DNA of 5,006 nucleotides from JBAXPW01 sp037132015 (GTDB lineage: Bacteria > Patescibacteriota > Microgenomatia > UBA1406 > GWC2-37-13), in contig JBAXPW010000098.1 in assembly GCA_037132015.1 (NCBI GenBank), positions 1 through 5,006 of the forward strand. Direction: 5' to 3'. This document shows positions 1 to 4,086 of the stretch, piece by piece. The notes under the pieces were generated by a model. That model was not told the DNA's origin. It saw only the letters and a list, made by a program, of their open reading frames with translations, and did not search any database. A program made the position numbers and the translations under genes. How positions within the stretch are numbered: position 1 is the stretch's first letter; each line of letters starts with the position of its first letter.

Positions 1-18
1 AGGGGAGTTAAATTTAGC

Positions 19-165
19 TTAAGTGGTGGTACAGTGGCGAGGGTTCATATCCCCTACTATTGAAAATAGTTTAACTTTATTCGAAACAATATGTATCTTA
101 ATAGCATTTAGTTTTTGTGATAATTGTTGTATTGACGGAGTATTTGCTTGAACTTCAGAATCCAT
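19..165 (-). CDS. Hypothetical 48-aa peptide
   Basis: This is a short minus-strand ORF that starts at ATG 165-163 and stops at TAA 21-19. I do not recognise the product. The peptide begins MDSEVQANTPSIQQLSQKLN, continues through a basic, hydrophobic stretch (KIHIVSNKVKLFSIV), and ends in NPRHCTTT. There is no signal peptide or clear membrane segment. An in-frame TGA at 180-178 closes the upstream side, so ATG 165 is the only ATG start near the N terminus. No Shine-Dalgarno is present. Instead TGATATTCT (180-172), an extended -10-like box, lies 6 nt before the ATG, which would give a leaderless message like that inferred for other genes here. It lies downstream of the tRNA-like sequence on the same strand. 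Its 48 codons could be chance in AT-rich DNA; codon choice looks like that of the neighbours, but that is an impression only. Confidence 0.3.
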   Translation of the reverse strand: MDSEVQANTPSIQQLSQKLNAIKIHIVSNKVKLFSIVGDMNPRHCTTT

Positions 166-171
166 GTGTAA

Positions 172-180
172 AGAATATCA
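172..180 (-). promoter_or_regulatory. Possible extended -10 box for the 48-aa ORF
   Basis: On the minus strand this reads TGATATTCT, a TGN element followed by a 4-of-6 match to TATAAT. No good -35 is visible 16-18 nt upstream. Six nt separate the box from the ATG at 165, so the expected transcript would begin at or next to the start codon. Confidence 0.25.
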
Positions 181-232
181 AAGTAAATAGGCGATAACGA
201 TAGCTGATCTTTTTTTGTTTAATGTAAGTTTG

Positions 233-303
233 CAAGTGTGGAGGGAATCATCCGCTGATTCGGCGGATTGGAGAACTCTATTCTACCATTGAACTACACC
301 CCC
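233..303 (-). tRNA. tRNA-like sequence, Trp-type CCA anticodon, abnormal 3' half
   Basis: The 5' half (303 down to 268) is a textbook tRNA: a 7-nt acceptor strand GGGGGTG, TA at positions 8-9, a D arm GTTC-AATGGTA-GAAT, then GAGTT and an anticodon loop CTCCAAT with CCA (271-269) preceded by C32-T33 and followed by A37, as in tRNA-Trp. The 3' half fails. GAGTT has no partner at 39-43. A strong foreign hairpin, ATCCGC/GCGGAT (268-263 with 255-250), takes the place of the anticodon 3' strand and variable region. The T loop is about 6 nt (ATGATT) and lacks TTC. Even so, GATTCCCTCCAC (249-238) looks like the 3' side of a T arm, and CACACTT (240-234) can pair with the acceptor strand with one mismatch and two G-U pairs, so overall length is tRNA-like. 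No CCA end is encoded. It is either a decayed or rearranged tRNA gene or an unusual tRNA-like RNA. Confidence 0.4.
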
Positions 304-323
304 ATACGCGCTGTGAGAACCTA

Positions 324-329
324 ATTATA
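324..329 (-). promoter_or_regulatory. -10 box of the tRNA-like gene
   Basis: The minus strand reads a perfect TATAAT at 329-324. The predicted start near 317 lies about 14 nt before the tRNA 5' end at 303, a normal distance for a tRNA precursor. A consensus -35 is not evident at 16-18 nt; TTGAAC (349-344) sits only 14 nt away. The box suggests the tRNA-like sequence is, or was, transcribed. Confidence 0.45.
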
Positions 330-395
330 CTATATCCAACGCTGTTCAATTTGCCAAAATATTGAGAGAATTGTTCAATCAAAAAGTCGAGTAAA

Positions 396-424
396 AAGGA
401 TATACAACTATGAATTATATCCTT
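396..424. repeat. 9-bp perfect inverted repeat, possible operator or hairpin
   Basis: AAGGATATA (396-404) and TATATCCTT (416-424) are perfectly complementary across an 11-nt spacer (405-415). On the + strand no T-run follows. On the minus strand the stem runs into TTTTT, but no gene reads toward it on that strand, so a terminator role is unlikely. A 10-codon ORF (ATG 410-412, stop TGA 440-442) with an AAAAGGA-like Shine-Dalgarno starts inside the spacer. It lies about 70 bp upstream of the alaX -35. A regulator operator or a 5' RNA hairpin are both possible. Confidence 0.4.
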
Positions 425-469
425 CAAGCTTCAAAAATTTGATACATAATTAGCGACAAAAGAAGCAAA

Positions 470-486
470 TTACATATATGATGTAA
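470..486. promoter_or_regulatory. 17-bp palindrome abutting the alaX -35, candidate operator
   Basis: TTACAT (470-475) and ATGTAA (481-486) are perfect 6-bp arms around a 5-nt spacer. The site ends 5 bp before the TTGACA -35 box of alaX, a place from which a dimeric DNA-binding protein could affect RNA polymerase. The HTH regulator encoded by the second gene of this operon is the natural candidate ligand; that link is inference. Confidence 0.4.
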
Positions 487-491
487 CTAAA

Positions 492-520
492 TTGACAAAT
501 AGTCTAAAATAAACTACAAT
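492..520 (+). promoter_or_regulatory. Sigma70-type promoter of alaX, leaderless
   Basis: TTGACA (492-497), a 17-bp spacer and TACAAT (515-520) form a near-consensus promoter. Initiation about 7 nt after the -10 box falls at 527-528, exactly on the alaX ATG (528-530). There is no room for a Shine-Dalgarno, so the message is predicted to be leaderless. Confidence 0.75.
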
Positions 521-527
521 TCTAAAT

Positions 528-1250
528 ATGAAAACTCAGCTTATTTATCTTAATGATTCATATCAAAAAGAAATGGATGCTACTATTTTGGAAGTAATTC
601 CAGATGGAGAAGGAAAATTCAAAGTTCTTCTAGATAAAACTGTATTTTATGCCATGGGAGGCGGTCAATCCACAGATCAAGGAACATTAACTTCGTCGGT
701 TTGGAACGGCGATGTATATCAAGTAATGATAAAAGATGGAGAATTGTGGCACTATGTTAAAGCTCAGATTGCACCTATTGTTGGAGATATCATACATGGA
801 GTAATAAATTGGGAAAGACGATATAAACATATGCGATATCATTCAGCGGGGCATATCATTGATTTTGCATTATATCTTTTGGGCTATTCTCCAAAGAATC
901 TTACTCCAATAAAAGCAGACCATGGAAAAAAGCCCTTTATTCACTACCAAGGTGTTGTTGAGGAAAATTTTAAAGAAAAACTTCAGGAAAAAGTAGATGA
1001 ATTAATTTCAAAAAATCTGAATTTTTCATGGGAGTTTCAAACACTAGAAATGTTACAAAAAGAAGCAATCTATTTACAACCAAATTTACCTTCTAATAAA
1101 CCGTTGCGAACTGTTAGATTAGAAAGTGTTGGTGCGGTTGCAGATGGAGGGACACAAATTCATACAACTGGTGAAGCCGGAAAGGTGATAGTTGAGACAA
1201 TTACACAACAAGACAACTCTACAATTATTTTTTATTCTCTTCCCTCATAA
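528..1250 (+). CDS. alaX: AlaX-family alanyl-tRNA editing protein
   Basis: A free-standing relative of the AlaRS editing domain, 240 aa. Members of this family hydrolyse Ser or Gly wrongly attached to tRNA-Ala in the cytosol. The sequence shows the N-terminal beta domain with YAMGGGQSTDQG (residues 41-52, the family GGGQ...DxG motif), then MRYHSAGH (102-109) with the HxxxH zinc pair H105 and H109, and near the C terminus ADGGTQIHTTGEAG (205-218), equivalent to the CGGTH motif. The second zinc pair is altered: the usual Cys is Asp206 and the usual His is Gln210, with His212 two residues on. The start at 528 fits the domain and the promoter placement. The gene leads an operon with the YheO-type regulator 3 nt downstream. 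Family assignment is firm; substrate and whether a full zinc site is made are uncertain. Confidence 0.9.
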   Translation: MKTQLIYLNDSYQKEMDATILEVIPDGEGKFKVLLDKTVFYAMGGGQSTDQGTLTSSVWNGDVYQVMIKDGELWHYVKAQIAPIVGDIIHGVINWERRYKHMRYHSAGHIIDFALYLLGYSPKNLTPIKADHGKKPFIHYQGVVEENFKEKLQEKVDELISKNLNFSWEFQTLEMLQKEAIYLQPNLPSNKPLRTVRLESVGAVADGGTQIHTTGEAGKVIVETITQQDNSTIIFYSLPS

Positions 1251-1253
1251 CCT

Positions 1254-1883
1254 ATGACAACACGAGATCATATCAAGCAATATGAATCTGTTATACAAGG
1301 CGTGGTTTCTTTGTTTGCACCATTTGTGGAGTGTGCAATACATGATATAGAGTCGGGAACAATTGTTGCTTTATACAACATAATTTCAAATAGAAAGATA
1401 GGAGATCCTAGTCCTCTTGCGCAATTAAAAATTCCAGTTGACCAATTTCCCGATATCTTTGAACCCTATTATGAAACCAATTGGAATGGTCATAAAATCA
1501 AATGTACTACTGTAACAATTCGTGATGAACAGAAGCAACCACAATTGCTTATTTGTTTTAATTTTGACACGTTTATTTTTCAAGATATTCAGATTAATTT
1601 GAATACATTTCTTCATGTTAAAAAAAATACAGATAATCCGATCGAGCTTTTTAGCGACAACTGGCAATTGCAGATAGACCAATTTATTGAAGAATTTTTA
1701 CAAAAAAATAATTTAATTTTTTCTCAATTATCTCGTAACCAAAAACACTTACTTATTGAAGATCTTTCTAAACGTGGTGTATTTTTTTACAAAAAAGCAC
1801 CAGACTACGTTGCAAGCAAATTACATCTTTCAAGAGCTACAATTTATAATAAATTGAAAATTCTCCGTGCAAATAAAATATAA
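1254..1883 (+). CDS. YheO/DauR-type transcriptional regulator (PAS-like + HTH)
   Basis: A 209-aa cytosolic DNA-binding protein. Residues about 8-120 match the YheO-like PAS domain: ESVIQGVVSLFAPFVECAIHD, then GTIVALYNIISNRKIGDPSP, the position of the family's usual N-G-x-SGR-x-x-GDP-like motif. Residues about 160-203 form the DauR-type helix-turn-helix (RNQKHLLIEDLSKRGVFFYKKAP, then VASKLHLSRATIYNKLKIL, with SRATIYNKL as the recognition helix). DauR represses D-arginine catabolism genes, and the PAS-like part is thought to sense a small molecule; the ligand here is unknown. The start at 1254 has no Shine-Dalgarno and lies 3 nt after the alaX stop, so translation probably depends on coupling to alaX. 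It may control its own operon through the palindromes at 396-424 or 470-486 (inference). Confidence 0.85.
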   Translation: MTTRDHIKQYESVIQGVVSLFAPFVECAIHDIESGTIVALYNIISNRKIGDPSPLAQLKIPVDQFPDIFEPYYETNWNGHKIKCTTVTIRDEQKQPQLLICFNFDTFIFQDIQINLNTFLHVKKNTDNPIELFSDNWQLQIDQFIEEFLQKNNLIFSQLSRNQKHLLIEDLSKRGVFFYKKAPDYVASKLHLSRATIYNKLKILRANKI

Positions 1884-1890
1884 TTATTTT

Positions 1891-1918
1891 GATACATTTT
1901 GACATATTAAATTGTATC
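1891..1918. promoter_or_regulatory. GATACA-N16-TGTATC inverted repeat across the protease promoter
   Basis: GATACA (1891-1896) and TGTATC (1913-1918) are perfect inverted arms that bracket the -35 box and most of the spacer of the promoter below. The left arm is part of TTTGATACAT (1888-1897), a 10-mer that also occurs at 438-447 upstream of alaX. This suggests a shared regulator, but 6-bp arms in AT-rich DNA can be chance. Confidence 0.3.
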
Positions 1919-1927
1919 CTGTAAGAT
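1899..1927 (+). promoter_or_regulatory. Sigma70-type promoter of the M50 operon
   Basis: A consensus TTGACA (1899-1904), a 17-bp spacer and TAAGAT (1922-1927, 4 of 6) form the promoter. Initiation near 1934 leaves about 8 nt before ATG 1942, so the leader is too short for a Shine-Dalgarno. The promoter position argues against the TTG at 1912 as the start codon. Confidence 0.6.
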
Positions 1928-1941
1928 ATGGCAATAATTTT

Positions 1942-3225
1942 ATGGAAGAAGTACCAGAATATGTCATAATAGGTCGATCACGGGTAAAATTCCGTCAACT
2001 GCGTATCAACACTCATCCAGATATTTACGGCCTATACACTATTACTCGATGGGAATCTGATGATAGTATAAAGGTTGGTTTAAACTATATTACAGTGATT
2101 CATCTTCTTTCACTCAAAAACTCGATATCAAAGACTGCGGATGTTATGAATATTTCTGTGAAAGAGGTAAAAGATATTATATTACAACTTATTGAACAGG
2201 ATATAGTGTATCAGATAGGCAAAGATATTCTTCCAAATAAAAGTATTCCGATCAGGCCACTTTTTCCTCAAATAGAACATAAATATTTTAGTTGGTTTAT
2301 TTCACCTTGGTTTTTATTTCCTTCATTATTTTTCATTTCCGTTGGTTCTGTTATTGGAATTATTACTCCCGGATATTTTCCAACATTTAAAAATTATTTT
2401 TGGACTCAGGATTACTTTACAGCATACATGACAGCATATTGTGCAGGTATCATATTTCTCTTTATTCATGAATTGGGTCATTATATAGCGACTCGAGCAG
2501 TTGGAGGACAGGCTAGCATGACTATTGGAATACGATTTACTTCTATTGTTGCAGAAACAATCAGTTATCATATCGCCACTATTCCAAAAGATCTCCGATA
2601 TTTTATTTATGCTTCTGGTATTTATTTTGATCTACTCGTAATATCTTCGTGTTATCTGGTCTTTTTCTTTGCTGATTTTTTTAAGTTAAATCTAGGTATG
2701 ACTAGATTAATTATGATGGTTATTGTTATGAATCAGATGCGTGGAATTGTCTGGCAATTTAATGCATATTTAAAAACAGATATTTACAATTTTCTTACCG
2801 ATTTTCTTGACCACGAATATTTACAGGAAAATGCAACAAAATTTATTCTCAATAAGCTAAAAAAAGTTGATGATCATTTTTATAAACCATTTCGTATTGT
2901 GACTAAAAAAATGATACGAAAAGATACGAATGTGTTGAATAGCGACGATCTTCGAACACTAAAACATGAAGATGTGCGAGAAATGAAAGTTTACACCATA
3001 GTTCTTATAGCGGGTTTTGGGCTTTCTATTATGCAATTAGTAACATATACCTTTCCAAAAGATTGTTTTTTTCTTATGGGAGTATTGAAAACTATTTCAC
3101 ATGATCTATCTACCCTTGATTTTATTGGTATTTTAAAATCTTTGATCATTTTTGGACTTATTTCTTCATCATATATTATGATAATTGTGAATCTTTTTCA
3201 TTCCAAAAAAGGAGGAAAAAATTAA
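1942..3225 (+). CDS. M50-family membrane metalloprotease with N-terminal PqqD-like domain
   Basis: A 427-aa polytopic membrane protein. Residues about 25-95 look like a PqqD/RRE winged-helix fold (GLNYITVIHLLSLKNSISKT, then VKEVKDIILQLIEQDIVYQI), the type that binds leader peptides in RiPP pathways. Hydrophobic segments follow at about 117-142, 158-183, 219-246, 252-272, 350-370 and 398-419. HELGH (176-180) within a membrane helix is the M50 zinc site. LKTD (277-280) followed by IYNFLTDFL corresponds to the family's DGYY..SD region and probably supplies the third ligand, Asp280. The closest known type is the putative peptide zinc metalloproteases of peptide-processing or export clusters (YydH-like). 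An upstream in-frame TTG at 1912 would add 10 residues, but it lies inside the promoter, so ATG 1942 is preferred. The gene is followed by a coupled membrane partner. The exact substrate is unknown. Confidence 0.8.
   Translation: MEEVPEYVIIGRSRVKFRQLRINTHPDIYGLYTITRWESDDSIKVGLNYITVIHLLSLKNSISKTADVMNISVKEVKDIILQLIEQDIVYQIGKDILPNKSIPIRPLFPQIEHKYFSWFISPWFLFPSLFFISVGSVIGIITPGYFPTFKNYFWTQDYFTAYMTAYCAGIIFLFIHELGHYIATRAVGGQASMTIGIRFTSIVAETISYHIATIPKDLRYFIYASGIYFDLLVISSCYLVFFFADFFKLNLGMTRLIMMVIVMNQMRGIVWQFNAYLKTDIYNFLTDFLDHEYLQENATKFILNKLKKVDDHFYKPFRIVTKKMIRKDTNVLNSDDLRTLKHEDVREMKVYTIVLIAGFGLSIMQLVTYTFPKDCFFLMGVLKTISHDLSTLDFIGILKSLIIFGLISSSYIMIIVNLFHSKKGGKN
3210..3215 (+). promoter_or_regulatory. Strong Shine-Dalgarno inside the protease 3' end
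   Basis: AGGAGG lies in the codons for the protease C-terminal Lys-Gly-Gly, 11 nt before ATG 3227. It is the only consensus Shine-Dalgarno next to a major gene in the window. It fixes the start of the next gene and shows the organism does use Shine-Dalgarno pairing for an internal gene. Confidence 0.75.
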
Positions 3226-3226
3226 T

Positions 3227-3718
3227 ATGGATATATTACTACATATAAATGGTGATGAGATTCTAAAATATACATGGATCATCAATACCATTTGTTTTGG
3301 AATTATTTTCTTATATGCGATGTATGAATATCTCAAGGATAAACCTGAAAAACGAAAGAGTTATGAAGGTGGAAAAGAGCTCAGTAGATTGATTGAAGAA
3401 TCTTATACGAAAGAATATAACGATCAGGATTTGATGAAAAATATTATTCCAAAGAAGTATAAAGTTTCAGTAAAACGTAAGATGATAATTATTACGTGGA
3501 AGACAAAGAAACGAACAATTCAATATGTTTATTATAATAAGAAAAAGAGTAGGATAAATTGGAAAATAGCATATGATGATCAAGAGTTAATTCCGGTAAC
3601 AAATCATTCAGTGCACATTCCTTATTTATCAAAAGGAGTGTATGAATGGCATATTAAGTATGGTGCATCAACATATGTTACTGATCAAGAAGATCAAAAA
3701 GAGATTAAAATAAAATAG
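3227..3718 (+). CDS. Single-pass membrane protein with basic beta-rich domain, unknown function
   Basis: A 163-aa protein I do not recognise as a named family. One membrane helix spans about residues 15-34 (TWIINTICFGIIFLYAMYEY). A charged linker (35-75) follows. Residues about 77-163 alternate short hydrophobic and Lys-rich strands (VSVKRKMIIITWKT, RTIQYVYYNKKKS, NWKIAYDD, HSVHIPYLSKGVYEWHIKYG), a pattern like an Ig- or fibronectin-type beta sandwich. The start lies 1 nt after the protease stop and has its own strong Shine-Dalgarno, so the two proteins are probably made together and may form a complex. The helix may act as a signal anchor. Which side of the membrane the C-terminal domain faces is not certain; the positive charge after the helix (K37 onward) favours the cytoplasm. 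It could be an accessory or substrate-presenting subunit of the protease (inference). Confidence 0.75.
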   Translation: MDILLHINGDEILKYTWIINTICFGIIFLYAMYEYLKDKPEKRKSYEGGKELSRLIEESYTKEYNDQDLMKNIIPKKYKVSVKRKMIIITWKTKKRTIQYVYYNKKKSRINWKIAYDDQELIPVTNHSVHIPYLSKGVYEWHIKYGASTYVTDQEDQKEIKIK

Positions 3719-3733
3719 GAAGTATATTTTACT

Positions 3734-3744
3734 AGTATTATACT
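3734..3744. repeat. Palindrome AGTATTATACT, possible operator
   Basis: Two 5-bp arms (AGTAT/ATACT) surround one central base between the protease operon and the DUF167 gene. AGTATA at 3721-3726 can also pair with TATACT at 3739-3744. There is no T-run, so this is not a convincing terminator. It could be an operator or chance in AT-rich DNA. Confidence 0.2.
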
Positions 3745-3765
3745 GATGAATGAAAAAAGTTGATG

Positions 3766-3787
3766 TATAATTTTCTATGGTTACAAT
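3766..3787 (+). promoter_or_regulatory. Candidate -10 boxes for the DUF167 gene
   Basis: There are two alternatives. A perfect TATAAT (3766-3771), without a good -35, would start transcription on or next to the mini-ORF ATG at 3777. TACAAT (3782-3787), with TTGATG (3760-3765) at a 16-bp spacing, would start near 3794, about 15 nt before ATG 3809. The sequence alone does not decide between them. Confidence 0.45.
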
Positions 3788-3794
3788 CATAGAA
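3773..3794 (+). other. 7-bp hairpin upstream of the DUF167 gene
   Basis: TTCTATG (3773-3779) pairs perfectly with CATAGAA (3788-3794) around an 8-nt loop, ending 14 nt before the DUF167 ATG. If transcription starts from the TATAAT at 3766 the 5' part of the message could be structured. If the second -10 box in the loop is used, this is instead a DNA operator across the promoter. Confidence 0.35.
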
Positions 3795-3812
3795 TTAGAA
3801 ATGTTCATATGA
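3777..3812 (+). CDS. Possible 11-codon leader peptide overlapping the DUF167 start
   Basis: ATG 3777 opens an ORF encoding MVTIIELEMFI that ends at TGA 3810-3812. Its stop overlaps the DUF167 ATG as ATGA (3809-3812), the classic layout for translational coupling. There is no Shine-Dalgarno; with the TATAAT at 3766-3771 the message would be leaderless. A chance ORF of this length is common, so this is a weak call resting on the ATGA overlap. Confidence 0.2.
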   Translation: MVTIIELEMFI

Positions 3813-4030
3813 CAATTTCTGTTATAACACATCCTAATTCAAAACATCCTCGAATAGAAAAAGATATGTTAGATATGCTTCACGTTTATGTAAAAGAACC
3901 ACCCCTTGAAGGAAAAGCAAATATAGCAGTAGTTGAAGCACTTGCTGAACACTTCAAAACAAAAAAGTCGCAGGTTATTCTCATGTCAGGTGATAAATCA
4001 AAGAATAAAGTTTTTATTGTAAATTTGTAA
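3809..4030 (+). CDS. DUF167/YggU-family protein
   Basis: A 73-aa cytosolic protein of the conserved DUF167 (YggU) family, whose biochemical role is not established. The fold is a small alpha/beta domain. Diagnostic stretches are the N-terminal strand with a PNSK turn (residues 9-12, usually PxAK/PxSK), VKEPPLEGKAN (28-38), the helix IAVVEALAEHFK (39-50), and VILMSGDKSKNK (56-67), the counterpart of the usual SGxxSRxK. Length is close to the family norm, so it is complete, and translation from ATG 3809 matches the family N terminus. No Shine-Dalgarno precedes it; it may be read from a short-leader message or coupled to the 11-codon ORF that ends at its start codon. It lies 56 nt upstream of the glycosyltransferase, which has its own -10 box, so the two may or may not be co-transcribed. 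Confidence 0.85.
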   Translation: MTISVITHPNSKHPRIEKDMLDMLHVYVKEPPLEGKANIAVVEALAEHFKTKKSQVILMSGDKSKNKVFIVNL

Positions 4031-4047
4031 AATAAACAGCACATAAA

Positions 4048-4056
4048 TGCTATAAT
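4048..4056 (+). promoter_or_regulatory. Extended -10 promoter of the glycosyltransferase gene
   Basis: TGCTATAAT is a perfect extended -10 (TGN plus TATAAT), a type that can work without a -35; none is evident at 17 bp. Initiation near 4063 gives a leader of about 24 nt. No Shine-Dalgarno is visible before ATG 4087. Confidence 0.55.
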
Positions 4057-4086
4057 GCTTTTGTTAATAGTGTAAGAAATACTCTC

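Noticed and set aside
1..62. A second tRNA on the + strand (GGGTTCATATCCC with a D-arm-like AGCTTAAGTGGT)
   Set aside because: There is too little sequence between the two elements for an anticodon arm, the T loop lacks the conserved A58, and no acceptor pairing exists. AGGGGA (1-6) does pair with TCCCCT (50-55), but that alone does not define an RNA.
9..267. Group I intron interrupting the tRNA
   Set aside because: I looked for an internal guide pairing with GAGTTCT and for the conserved core motifs on the minus strand and saw neither. The only support is a 5-nt AACTC match at the window edge.
245..268. H-type pseudoknot from GAATCA/TGATTC plus TCCGC/GCGGA
   Set aside because: The pairings exist but the connecting loops are 0-1 nt, too short for both stems to form together; they are alternative hairpins at best.
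396..424. Rho-independent terminator on the minus strand
   Set aside because: The stem is followed by TTTTT on that strand, but it is AT-rich and no minus-strand gene reads into it.
1425..1682. Minus-strand ORF of 85 codons
   Set aside because: It is a shadow of the YheO/DauR-type regulator gene, which has clear domain matches.
1912..1914. TTG as the start of the M50 protease
   Set aside because: It falls inside the TTGACA-N17-TAAGAT promoter, has no Shine-Dalgarno, and adds ten residues unlike the domain that follows; ATG 1942 is in frame and just downstream of the expected transcript start.
2326..2571. Minus-strand ORF of 81 codons
   Set aside because: It lies opposite the HELGH region of the protease and is a shadow.
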